Below are positions 56,701 to 64,000 of a stretch of DNA of 64,000 nucleotides, piece after piece. Made by a program: the position numbers and the translations under genes. Under the pieces are notes generated by a model. It ran no database searches and was not told the origin of the DNA. It saw only the letters and a list, made by a program, of their open reading frames with translations. This stretch comes from Onchidella celtica (taxonomy: Eukaryota > Mollusca > Gastropoda > Systellommatophora > Onchidiidae): contig OZ007579.1 of assembly GCA_963931925.1 (NCBI GenBank), positions 26,071,769 through 26,135,768 on the forward strand, written 5' to 3'. The stretch's first letter is position 1, and each line of letters opens with the position of its first letter.

Positions 56701-59700
56701 TGAGGGTGAGTAGGGGGAGGGGAAAGAACTCAAGGCAACTCTTTTCAGGGTTGTGGGTACTTGAGCAATTCTGTTTTATTATTTTCACATGTTGCTTTTT
56801 CATATTGGATGGCAGTTTGCGGTCAGGAAATTCTGGTTTGAGACAGTTATCTAAGGCCCCAGGACTTACGACTAAGGCTATGACCATAAAATCCAACAAT
56901 AAAATCCTCTTTAAAAGTATGGTGTCTGTGAGGCCCCAGGACATACAGGTAGGAATAGTAGAAATGGATGTGCATTGGTGAGCAGCTTGTGCATATTTTA
57001 AAATTCTACAACTATGGGAAGATGGGGAAAGATGTCATAAGGAATACCTGGGATTTACATTTAAAAAAAACTTCCAGAAATGGGAGGGAGGGAGGGGGAG
57101 GGAGGGAGGGGGAGAGAGAGAGAGAGAGAGAAGAGAGAGGCAGGAGAGAGAGAGGAGAGAGAGTGAGAGAGGCAGGAGAGAGAGAGGAGAGAGAGTGAGA
57201 GAGGCAGGAGAGAGAGAGAGGAAAGTGAGAGAGGCAGGAGAGAGAGGAGAGAGAGAGAGACGCAGACACACACACATAATAATTACAAATGTTTTTAATT
57301 GCTTCTGGGTCCATTAGACCCATGACATATGGTGAACGCTAAAGAAAACTTGAATTGCAAACAGAAGGACTAAAAATGTAAGGTCCATGCTATGCACAAT
57401 CACACCCTGTATTGCTAAGTCAAAAAATAATATGGTGAAAAGAAAGATTGTAGGTAACTAAGCCTTGTGTGAGAAATAATACAGAAACATTACAGTCAAA
57501 TGCAAAGGGAAAGGAAAGAAGAGGCATTGATGCATATAACCTTTCTTTATGACTTATTTTGACTTTGCTTCAAGCCCTGCTGGGACCCCACAGATTTTCT
57601 GTGGTTTTTATAATATTTCGTCAATTCCCTGTATAGCTAAGGCATTAGGTAGCTTTGCAGTTAGCACACCATAAAAGTTGTTTGCTCTTTAAAGAGTTAA
57701 TGCATTTGTACATTGAAGTCCATGATGTGCTCGTTCTTGTCTCACCTAGGATATTCGTCGTCACCTGAGAGATCAGAGGCCAATGGGTGCTTACGATGAC
57801 TATGATCTTGATGATGAAGAAGAGGAGGATGTGTTTGAAGAGAGTGATGATGACTGTGAATGTGATGAAGATGGTAATATCATCCAAGACAACAGAAGAA
57901 GGTCAGCAGAAATATTAAATGCGAAGTAATGGCACAGAACTGGTAATTTATCACAGGTGTGCAAGTGTAGAAAGTCCAGCTAAAAATGTCAAACCAAAAT
58001 GTTAAATGGGGGGCTAAGAAAAATTGAGTTTTCGGTTTTTGCAAGTGTAGATTGTTATGTCGACTATTATTTTCTACAAACGGAATGGTAAAGTTTAGTC
58101 CCAGTCATCACTTTGCTCTATTATCTCAGCTTGGGTACCCGTGACAAATAACTCTGCCGCCCAAAGTAAAAGCAACATAACTGACAGCAAGACCCTATTC
58201 TACTTTATTGTCTCTGATTACGAACAGTCACTTCTGTTGGTTTGCCACACCAGAAACTACTATTTCGGTAGCACACACATCTAAATGCCTTTGACATAAA
58301 GAACTGTGTGTGAGACAAGTCCATAGAGGCAATAAAGTAGAAGGTCATACTGTCAGTTGCATCATACTCCTTTGGGTGGCAGAACTGATCCAGTGCCATT
58401 GCCTCACAAATAATAAATGTAGTCATAGCCCCTGTAATGTAATCTATCATCATTGTGAACCGTGTTCAGAAATTTATACATATCATATTATAAAGTCAGT
58501 AAGACCGCCAATGTAATCATGAAAGGCTTTTTAACTGTTGAGCCTTAAATTCTACAAAATTTCATATTACATATATTACATATTTTAAATTTTTAGCCAA
58601 AACTGAGTTGAAGAAAGTGTTGTGACATTTTGAGCGGGAAAAAAAAGATGCATTGGCTTCAAGTAGAATTCAAAAGTGTGACAGGAAATTTCAGTTTATG
58701 CACTGGTGATTGAAACTCGTCTCTAAAAATCACATCTGTGAATTCCTAGAGTCAGCGGGCTAACTAGTATATATATAACTTTGAAAAAAATGTAATTTCT
58801 CCACTTCATTTTGTAAACAGATCCCATGGTCATAATTTACAAAGATGGCTTACATGGCTAAAACACTGATCTCTATAGTGTTACTTAACAAGATAGAGAT
58901 ACCAGCTCATAGTGTTTGTAAATTTTATTTTGGAATTGGGATGGAACTCTGAAATATTTTAACATAGCAGTCATTTTTAACATAGTTGAAGATTTGGGGG
59001 AAAACCCAAGAAGCTGATTGACCATCAAGAAGAGTGGTGAGCAGCAAAAGTGAGGCAAATAATAGGTTATTAGTGAAACTCGGATCAATCATACGCACTG
59101 ACGTCATATTGTACACAGAGGAATGTTTCCGTCACTCTTGGGCAAATATAAGGTCACGAAACTTTCAAATTTTTAGTAAACATAGTGAAGCCTATTGATG
59201 AACATTTTATCAAAACTGGGATCTTAAACCTTTTGCTGCCAAACTCAAATGCCCTTCCTTCCTTTAGACTACCAGAATAATGGATTATTGGGAAGAAAAA
59301 CAGCAGGAAGTAATAAAATTGGGAGTGCAAAACATGCCGGAACAATGTCATCTGATATTTCGACCTGGTGACAGTTTTAGTGTGAAATGGTAGGACTGAT
59401 ATATGGGCCCAGCAGAAATCTTCTGCAACATATGATGGGCCAATATATCGCTCTATGGCATAAGAGGGTTGATTAACACTAACAGTATTTACCTGAAGGG
59501 AGGGTTTTTTTTTGTATTTTTTTAAATTGATTATCCTGATTTGCATTCGATTGTTTTATCAGTTTAATAAAGTGTTGTCATAAATTAATAAATGGGAAAG
59601 GAATTGGCAGTATGCAAATTCCAGTTGATAGTGAGAAAGTTTAGTCAGCTTATCCAAATTGCAAACTATATTTTACCATCAAGTACAAGTTTATCCCAAT

Positions 59701-62700
59701 TATTTGAACAGGAGACAGGAGGGCAGAGCCCGCAGGAAAGAAATCCGTGACAAAAGACGACAGACGAGGAAACATCGGAGGAGAAAAAAGCATAATGATC
59801 ATTGCACCATGGAAAACTTGAACTGTTTCACACATGATAATCATCATTGGAAAACTCCTCCCTATTGGGTTTGTAAGTAACACTTTGTTTTAAATCAGAC
59901 ATGGGCAACCTTTCCAAGTATAGTAAGTGTCAGACCTGAAGAATATGAGGAAGCAGAGAGCCGGATAACAAGGCCGTACAACAATTTTATAGGCCCATGG
60001 AACGCAGATATTGTGAGGCCTCCAGTAATAATTGATGAAACCACAAATTTCGGATTCTTGAAATCAGTTTATTCAACTTTTACAACATAAATGTCAACAT
60101 TAAACATGCGTAGTTGAATGCCAGTGTCATGAAGAAAAAGGCGACCAGGGGCAAAAACATGAGTGGAGGGCAATTTTGGAGGCAATCACAGAGCAGCCAT
60201 GGACTTGTAGAAGGGTTTTATGAATTATGAATAGGAAACACCTGTTTTTAAAGTGTATTTAATAAAGAATGCTTTCTGTTTTATAGTGAATTTTGCCAAC
60301 ACGCCTGTAGTCATAAATAAGGCCATGAAAAACTTAAAAATCACAATTTGTGTACAGTCTGTCATCTTGTGTAATGTATCTGTTGGGTTTGAGTAGGGAT
60401 TTTGGGGTGTGGGGAGAACGATGAAAGAAAATTTGGAGACTGAAGGAGCGATTTCCCATAGGCCCATTGCGGATATCGGCCATTTTAGTTGTCAGGACCC
60501 ACACATAACCATGGCGATGGTAGCACGGATTTTGATTCGTTAGCTGATTTGCACTGCGAGCATGTCAGGCGTCGCGAACCAATCGGTGGCGAGCTAAAAA
60601 AAGTTCACTACAGTAAACAATGACACATGCGTTCACGCACATGGGAGACGTTCGGACAGTTCTTTCACTTCCTTTCCTTTGTTTACACGGATGGTAGGGA
60701 ATCTGACCAGCTTGGATCCATCCTTTCCACCCCTGACATAACAGTCAACTGCAATGCAACCAGCAGGCATTTTAACCGCTTAGACATATCTCGAAGTTAC
60801 ACTCGTCAGCTGATCCACCCGCCATTTTAGGTGTCGGAAGTACAAAACAAAAACACTCTGTGACGTCATTCGCAATGGGCCTATGAAAGGTTGAGAACCA
60901 TTGTTATACATCATGTGAAAAGATACATTACCAAAGAAAACAGTAGAAATTCCAAAACATACATAAACCATCTACATGTGGTATGCTTTGTCCACATTCC
61001 TTCTTTTGGTAATGTGGTTCTTTGCCCATTTGGGTGGTGTGTACCGGAGTTGAACACATGATAGTTTGAAGTATTTCAGGAACGGTGGATAGATAGATTG
61101 TGGATACTCTCTTATTTTGTTGTTGTTGTTTTCTTACCACAACAGATGGTCCCTTCTGTTTCTGCTCCAACGCCAACAACAATACTTACTGGTGTCTCCG
61201 TACCATCAACCAGACCCACGACTTCCAGTACTGTGAATTTATCACAACATTCATGAGCTTCTATGATCTCAAGACAGATCCTTACCAGGTAATGTGTTTG
61301 TTTCTTGTTTTTTCCCTTTTTCACATTGTATGTAAGTTGGCTGCAAGTGCAAAAGAGGAAAGTTGACATGGGTGGGCTTGATCCCAGCAAACGAATACTC
61401 AAGTTGGTAAGAAACACCACTTGATAGTTTGGCTACAGTTGTCTCTTTTTTTTGAAAGACGGAGTGGCCAAACAGTTAAGTGACTTGTTTTCTTCTTCCT
61501 AGCAAGACGGTTGGTGTTGTAGCAGAGGTACCGGTTCATTCCCCATCCTGATCACATGTCTTCCTTTTTCCTTTCACTTCCGCTTTGCTTTTCTGAGCAC
61601 TAACCAGGCACTACATTTCTAATTCACCTCACATTTTCTCTGAATCATTATCTTAGTGCTGTGTCCCCCTCCAAGCTTCTGCTTACCATTATTAAGATGC
61701 AAAACGTGTGTGTGTGTGAACAAGTGAAATTAACAACTTCAGATAATTTGGTGGATATGACTTGATGACAATCATAAAGTGTTTTTCCTCATTGTCTCTT
61801 AATCTTCTAACTTAAGAGGGAAAGTTTTGCGGGGTTTGATCATTTTAATGTGTACATAATTTCCATTTCTATGTTTACCAGGCATAGGAATTTTTGGTTA
61901 TATAGTGGAATTCCACACAGATGAGAATTCGTGAGTGGATCTTGCAGAATTGGGCTTATGGTGAAAGACCAAATTCCTGAGAAAACCCACCCAAAGGGGA
62001 AAAAAAAAAATTTGCTATGGAAATTGACAGTTCTTATAAAATGAAAGATTTTGATAGGAATCGTCTTAGAAATATTTTATTTTGATTTTCTAAGAGGTAC
62101 AAAAATTTCACCTTAAGCCTGATATGCCATATCCACTCATTTTTTGTCTGTGCGTTGAAGCACATCACTGCCATTTAGGCCTGTCAAGAGAGAAAAAAAA
62201 GGAGCGATTATTTTAAAAAAGTGAACTAAGATGTTGATGAAAGTCTTAGTCTTTTCCTGCACATGATATGAGTGAATAGAGCCCTCCCCCCACCCACCAG
62301 TGATTTTGAATTCTTGCATGCTTATTTACCCATATGTTATGATGATAGCCTTAAAGTTATTGATTTCATTAGTATATATGGAGAACTTCAGCTCAGTTGA
62401 AACATTTTGACTAAGGTTTTAACTCAGATAGAATCTGCAATTCCCCTACCTGTATAGGTGACTAATTAATTAGATCTAAACTGTTCTGCATTTGTGATTC
62501 TTGTTTTTATTTCCCTGGTCTAAGTGTCTACAGACCATTCCTGTTCTCCTCGATTGGGAAGAGGGGAGGGGTGTGTGTGGTGCAGGTATTTGCAACTACC
62601 TTTTCAGTGTATATGGAGAAGAAAAAAATGTTTACTGTAACACTGAACAAAACTTGATCAGTATACAAAAGTTCTGTTCATATTCCCATGAAACATCTTC

Positions 62701-63552
62701 AAAATCTTGGTATATTTGGTGATCATAAAAATCCCTCCTGCATTTTCATGCCATTATTAATGTTATTTGACTGTTGTTACAGCTGAAAAATACAGTGACG
62801 GAACTGAACTATGGAATCCTGCAACAGCTGCATGAGGAGCTGAAGAAGTTGAAACAGTGCAAGACCAGTAAAGATTGTACATTAATCAGTAATCAAAGTG
62901 AGTATGGCTGAGCTTATTCATGTGGATAATATATTAAGTCTATACGTCCTGATCGCTGGTGGCATTTAGTAGTGAGTGATCCAGTCTTATATGACAATAT
63001 CATCATTGATTGGTGATAGTGGTCAAAACATGGTGGTCACTTGATAACTGACCAGTGGAATTCATTGATTTCTATAGGTGTGTGGTAAAATGGATTTTAG
63101 GAGAAGTCATGAAATTTCACGTCCAAGAAGAAGCTAATTTTAGCAGACTTATAGCGGTTTGAAATTGTTTGAAGTCCGGTCATATAGGACCCAGTCATTA
63201 CTGCATGGCTTAAATGTTTCAATTTTATCACATAAAAGTTTAATAAAAAATTGCATTTTTTTCTGTTAAATCCATGTCCTATAGAACCATTACAGCTTAC
63301 CCTATTAATAGATAAGGAGTGTACAAATGTATAAACTGATTCTCAGTTCATTTATTTTATCCTTCCTCACCCTTTCTTTCAGGAAATCGTTTGCCTCATG
63401 ATCCAGAATGGGCAGGCTTGATTCATTTACGACGAGAATCAATACAGCACAAATATAGAGATGATTACGAAGAGGAAAATGACGAGAGTAAATTTTATGA
63501 TGAAGATTTTTATGACAGTTCTGACGAGGGCTTTGATGATGATTATGAATAA
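44392..63552 (+). CDS. Sulf1: Extracellular heparan sulfate 6-O-endosulfatase (Sulf-1/Sulf-2 family), 17 coding exons
   Basis: The spliced product is predicted to remove 6-O-sulfates from heparan sulfate at the cell surface and so tune growth-factor and morphogen signalling. The join is 44392-44779, 46016-46252, 47085-47313, 47840-47935, 48983-49133, 49886-50061, 50584-50712, 50972-51037, 52883-53057, 53946-54153, 55118-55195, 56545-56705, 57750-57901, 59712-59872, 61146-61288, 62783-62897, 63383-63552. All introns are GT-AG and phases match, giving 944 residues against about 870 in vertebrates. Visible features: signal peptide (about 1-35), metal-binding D123-D124 in LTDDQD, CCPSR with C159 as formylglycine precursor, D388-H389, hydrophilic domain (about 493-770), RSRR at 626-629, and a conserved C-terminal domain ([23 protein letters not shown]). 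The D123 to C159 and C159 to D388 spacings equal those of human SULF1 from memory. The start at 44392 has A at -3 and G at +4, but the frame stays open upstream to the acceptor. The symbol marks the family; vertebrate 1/2 orthology is not resolved. Confidence 0.96.
44780..46015 (+). other. Sulf intron 1
   Basis: AT-rich intron with a short (TG)n near 45141-45156; no transposon recognised. Confidence 0.85.
46016..46252 (+). CDS. Sulf exon 2: formylglycine motif CCPSR
   Basis: Residues 130-208. Contains [20 protein letters not shown], nearly identical to vertebrate Sulfs. C159 is the residue oxidised to formylglycine; K170, H173 and H175 lie in the second conserved motif. N-glycosylation sequons are present (NNS, NCS, NRT). 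Acceptor cacag at 46015; donor gtaatt. Confidence 0.97.
46253..47084 (+). other. Sulf intron 2
   Basis: 46300-46440 is a decayed S1 SINE 3' region (gtgaatgcc, tctgctaaaa, agacct in order). Poly(C) at 46564-46587. Confidence 0.7.
47085..47313 (+). CDS. Sulf exon 3: catalytic domain
   Basis: Residues 209-284. Carries [18 protein letters not shown] and [14 protein letters not shown], hallmark Sulf sequence. The donor is gtgaga at 47314, followed at once by a degenerate minisatellite in the intron. Confidence 0.97.
47321..47710 (+). repeat. Degenerate ~33-bp minisatellite in Sulf intron 3
   Basis: About twelve units of aaagaaattcttatcataga plus acaatggga. It starts within 10 bp of the exon 3 donor and fills most of the intron. 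Confidence 0.9.
47840..47935 (+). CDS. Sulf exon 4: catalytic domain, [12 protein letters not shown]
   Basis: Residues 285-316. The APHGPED motif is conserved in extracellular sulfatases. Acceptor ttccag, donor gtaagt, phase 2. Confidence 0.96.
   Translation, partial: TCHDGLECTSSTWTRGCSTTVPTHVCQQYRP
47936..48982 (+). other. Sulf intron 4
   Basis: 48384-48480 is a tRNA-like SINE remnant (ttggcttgatggcccagta; ggtccctggttcaaac) related to 12500-12720. The rest is unassigned. Confidence 0.6.
48983..49133 (+). CDS. Sulf exon 5: catalytic domain
   Basis: Residues 317-367, including [13 protein letters not shown] and [16 protein letters not shown]. These align with the vertebrate NYAPNMDKHWIMQ and RLQTLMSVDDSVE segments. 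Donor gtgagt, phase 0. Confidence 0.96.
49470..49790 (-). repeat. R1 repeat copy 4, in Sulf intron 5
   Basis: tttttatcccatgaggga, cacagagcgtttaagagcac, acatggtaaggaacct and gatgtcttgttga match copy 5 closely. Confidence 0.82.
49886..50061 (+). CDS. Sulf exon 6: Asp-His active-site motif
   Basis: Residues 368-425. Contains [19 protein letters not shown] with D388-H389, the second metal-ligand/active-site pair of sulfatases, then [20 protein letters not shown]. Donor gtgagt, phase 2. Confidence 0.97.
50175..50385. mobile_element. Foldback MITE, copy 3, in Sulf intron 6
   Basis: Outer ends aggggtaaacc and gtttcacccct. Inner arms near 50230-50268 and 50290-50330 are almost perfect complements over more than 35 bp (taaattttacttcacactgg against its reverse). 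Confidence 0.88.
50584..50712 (+). CDS. Sulf exon 7: catalytic domain end
   Basis: Residues 426-468, including [20 protein letters not shown], matching the vertebrate VLNIDLAPTILDIAG segment. Acceptor ccag at 50583, donor gtgagt. Confidence 0.95.
50972..51037 (+). CDS. Sulf exon 8: end of catalytic domain
   Basis: A short 66-nt exon, residues 469-490. It encodes [14 protein letters not shown], equivalent to the vertebrate KIWRDTFLVERGK that closes the catalytic domain. Donor gtaaga. Confidence 0.95.
51455..51790 (-). repeat. R1 repeat copy 5, in Sulf intron 8
   Basis: The longest R1 copy. In reverse it ends ggataataaagtgactctta plus tctctta, the look of a non-LTR retroposon 3' end. Confidence 0.82.
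51791..52675 (+). other. Sulf intron 8, central part
   Basis: AT-rich, nothing recognised. Confidence 0.5.
52676..52800 (+). repeat. Dispersed repeat X2 in Sulf intron 8
   Basis: gtactgttgtattctgcctg, tcgtattgcaatttcctagc and tgtgcttccttcaaactc align with 43095-43240. Confidence 0.65.
52883..53057 (+). CDS. Sulf exon 9: start of hydrophilic domain
   Basis: Residues 491-549. Basic and poorly conserved; ends with cysteine-containing LPCKPNQ just before the KWYCIE motif of exon 10. The phases fit exons 8 and 10. Acceptor ggacag, donor gtgact. Confidence 0.88.
53058..53945 (+). other. Sulf intron 9
   Basis: 53256-53350 is a nearly perfect two-copy tandem duplication of about 51 bp (tctgcttcattttgaatgtt and onward). 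The rest is unassigned. Confidence 0.75.
53946..54153 (+). CDS. Sulf exon 10: basic hydrophilic domain, KWYCIE and CSC
   Basis: Residues 550-618. [16 protein letters not shown] and [20 protein letters not shown] correspond to the vertebrate KWQCIEDTSGKLRIHKC and CSCRESGYRASRSQRKSQRQ. The strongly basic composition suits heparan sulfate binding. Donor gttagt, phase 1. Confidence 0.95.
54198..54476. mobile_element. hAT-type MITE in Sulf intron 10 (279 bp)
   Basis: Left end cagtgtttctcaacc; right end in reverse caaagtttccaagtgtggga. Flanks gtctagtc and atctagag share tctag. A-rich interior. Confidence 0.65.
54477..55117 (+). other. Sulf intron 10, downstream part
   Basis: AT-rich, nothing recognised. 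Confidence 0.5.
55118..55195 (+). CDS. Sulf exon 11: furin-type site RSRR
   Basis: Residues 619-644. [19 protein letters not shown] aligns with the vertebrate YKPRFVHTRQTRSLSVEF. RSRR at 626-629 fits the furin consensus R-X-K/R-R; vertebrate Sulfs are cleaved by furin-type proteases in this domain. The donor is gtaagt, and a transposon begins 6 bp into the intron. Confidence 0.93.
55203..56037. mobile_element. pogo/Tigger-like non-autonomous element in Sulf intron 11 (835 bp)
   Basis: Left end has cacttatctcgacat; right end has atgtcgagatattagggttg, about 19 of 25 terminal positions pairing. TA flanks both sides (55201-55202, 56038-56039). Repeated actcgac/atcgaca motifs inside are typical of pogo-type ends. 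No transposase frame. Poly(C) at 55918-55937. It starts 6 bp past the exon 11 donor. Confidence 0.8.
56040..56544 (+). other. Sulf intron 11, downstream part
   Basis: Nothing recognised. Confidence 0.5.
56545..56705 (+). CDS. Sulf exon 12: coiled-coil-like part of hydrophilic domain
   Basis: Residues 645-698. [20 protein letters not shown] and the following [23 protein letters not shown] match vertebrate [20 protein letters not shown] and WKDHKAYIDKEIEALQDKI. Charged helix pattern. Donor gtgagt, phase 0. Confidence 0.95.
57085..57260. repeat. GA/GGAGG microsatellite in Sulf intron 12
   Basis: ggga blocks then gagagaggcaggagagagag repeats, ending with (CA)n. Confidence 0.96.
57261..57749 (+). 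other. Sulf intron 12, downstream part
   Basis: 57590-57612 repeats the ccacag-ctgtgg hairpin seen at about 6090-6107; otherwise unassigned. Confidence 0.5.
57750..57901 (+). CDS. Sulf exon 13: acidic insert
   Basis: Residues 699-748. It starts basic ([11 protein letters not shown]), then residues 714-739 are 19 acidic out of 26, with CEC near the vertebrate ECSC position. The donor gtcagc is weak, but only this end keeps the conserved frame of exon 14. A better-looking gtaata at 57874 would shift the frame. Confidence 0.88.
57902..59711 (+). other. Sulf intron 13
   Basis: 58196-58342 is bounded by inverted ttctactttattg / caataaagtagaa. A minus-strand 82-codon open frame (58205-58453) lies over it with no recognised family. 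The rest is AT-rich. Confidence 0.6.
59712..59872 (+). CDS. Sulf exon 14: basic run and start of C-terminal domain
   Basis: Residues 749-802. A dense Arg/Lys run ([17 protein letters not shown]) is followed by [20 protein letters not shown], near-identical to vertebrate GLTCFTHDNNHWQTAPFWN. Acceptor aacag, donor gtaagt. Confidence 0.96.
59896..60903. mobile_element. Possible hAT-like element in Sulf intron 14
   Basis: Left cagacatgggcaacc and right ggttgagaaccattg look like hAT ends but the flanking 8-mers do not match. It may be two unrelated termini. Confidence 0.3.
60457..60885. mobile_element. Inverted-repeat element in Sulf intron 14 (429 bp)
   Basis: cataggcccattgcg and cgcaatgggcctatg are perfect 15-bp inverted termini. 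Inside, gccattttagttgtc and gccattttaggtgtc are direct repeats. No clear target duplication. Confidence 0.75.
61146..61288 (+). CDS. Sulf exon 15: conserved C-terminal domain
   Basis: Residues 803-850. [20 protein letters not shown] and THDFQYCEF through DLKTDPYQ match the most conserved part of the vertebrate Sulf C-terminal domain. Acceptor acaacag, donor gtaatg, phase 0. Confidence 0.97.
61289..61931 (+). other. Sulf intron 15, upstream part
   Basis: 61455-61620 is a tRNA-like SINE remnant (ggagtggccaaacagttaag; ggtaccggttcattcccc) sharing ttttctgagcact with 38441-38600. Confidence 0.5.
61932..62139. mobile_element. MITE copy 2 in Sulf intron 15
   Basis: Ends gagtggatcttgcagaattg and ccatatccactcat are inverted. 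Shares cgtcttagaaatattttatt with 27793-28021. Confidence 0.78.
62140..62782 (+). other. Sulf intron 15, downstream part
   Basis: AT-rich, nothing recognised. Confidence 0.5.
62783..62897 (+). CDS. Sulf exon 16: C-terminal domain
   Basis: Residues 851-888. [20 protein letters not shown] and [12 protein letters not shown] correspond to vertebrate [30 protein letters not shown]. Donor gtgagt, phase 1. Confidence 0.95.
62898..63382 (+). other. Sulf intron 16
   Basis: AT-rich, no repeat recognised. Confidence 0.8.
63383..63552 (+). CDS. Sulf exon 17: acidic C-terminal tail and stop
   Basis: Residues 889-944 and the TAA at 63550-63552. Residues 915-944 hold 17 Asp/Glu, one Lys and no Arg, with Tyr at 917, 927, 932 and 943 next to acidic residues. 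Vertebrate Sulfs end soon after the cysteine region without such a tail. Acceptor ttcag at 63382, phase consistent. Confidence 0.92.
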
Positions 63553-64000
63553 ACCAACAGAATGTTTTCGCCCATTCGCTTTTCATCATCAGAATATTAT
63601 ATTTGCATCTGTATGAATTTTTTTTAGGATGTAAATGTTTATTTGCTACTTCTTGAAATGCCTTGGTGATATTTCAGCAACAACTTGTTGAACCCATGTT
63701 CAGCGAGACTTTCCAAAGATGTTCATATTTTTTAATATTTGTATGTTTCTGTATGTGTTGTTGTAGGGAGCATCTTTAGCATTGACTTAATTTGAAGTTG
63801 TGGATTTTGTAAAGTTAGAGAGCACTTACCAATGACAGGTTTTGAGATAGAAAAACCATAAATCTTAGAAATTTCCATGGGGACAGAATCTTAAAAGGCA
63901 GTATGACTACTTTTGTTTTTTTTTAAACCATCAGAACAACAAAGGCCATCTTTTGGTTCAGCTTTATAGATAGGCAGAATTTATGGCTGGATTCTCCAAA
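63553..64000 (+). other. 3' UTR of the Sulf gene (start)
   Basis: This is AT-rich sequence downstream of the stop. No canonical AATAAA was seen before the window ends, so the transcript probably continues past 64000. Confidence 0.6.

Noticed and set aside
57873-57874. Alternative exon 13 donor gtaata as the main splice site
   Set aside because: It would put exon 14 out of the frame that encodes the conserved FTHDNHHW region.
59896-60903. Confident hAT element spanning intron 14
   Set aside because: Ends resemble hAT termini but match each other poorly and lack an 8-bp duplication; kept only at low confidence.

Overview
The window is animal DNA, most likely from a lophotrochozoan and probably a gastropod mollusc. 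This is inferred from the spliced gene structure, the very high load of tetranucleotide and GA/CT microsatellites, the many poly(C)/poly(G) tracts, and the dense crop of short non-autonomous transposons and tRNA-derived SINEs. The species cannot be read from the sequence.

One protein-coding gene is clearly supported. It is a plus-strand gene of 17 coding exons (44392-63552) for an extracellular heparan sulfate 6-O-endosulfatase of the Sulf-1/Sulf-2 family. The exons join in frame to 944 residues and carry a signal peptide, the metal-binding Asp pair, the Cys that becomes formylglycine, the Asp-His pair, a hydrophilic domain with a furin-type site, and the conserved C-terminal domain. Two strongly acidic blocks, one inside the hydrophilic region and one as a C-terminal tail, together with a long N-terminal linker, set it apart from the vertebrate enzymes. 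The first coding exon starts at a splice acceptor (44333), so at least one more 5' exon lies upstream, unseen here or outside the window.

Positions 1-44332 hold no gene I can support and may be mostly 5' intron or intergenic DNA. The region is a mosaic of: compound microsatellites (531-1018, 7846-8010, 11724-11850, 12310-12485, 15025-15525, 16995-17165, 17640-18000, 20655-20990, 26981-27140, 29945-30052, 33396-33720 and others); minisatellites, including a 68-bp array of about 27 units (24056-25921) and a 65-bp array of nine units (16003-16580); six fuller copies of a tRNA-derived SINE family, two with clear target-site duplications; hAT-type elements with 8-bp duplications, including a 1.4-kb element at 31455-32839; TA-flanked inverted-repeat MITEs; foldback hairpin elements; and several dispersed retroposon 3'-end families.

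The sulfatase introns carry members of the same repeat families (foldback MITE in intron 6, a pogo/Tigger-like element 6 bp past the exon 11 donor, hAT MITE in intron 10, retroposon ends in introns 5 and 8). The gene and its upstream flank therefore share one transposon environment. The most unusual DNA structure is a SINE at 42039-42615 interrupted by a patchwork of sequence matching sites 1.2 kb upstream and 1.6 kb downstream, which looks like templated repair. No complete autonomous transposon, virus, CRISPR array, rRNA or canonical tRNA gene was recognised.
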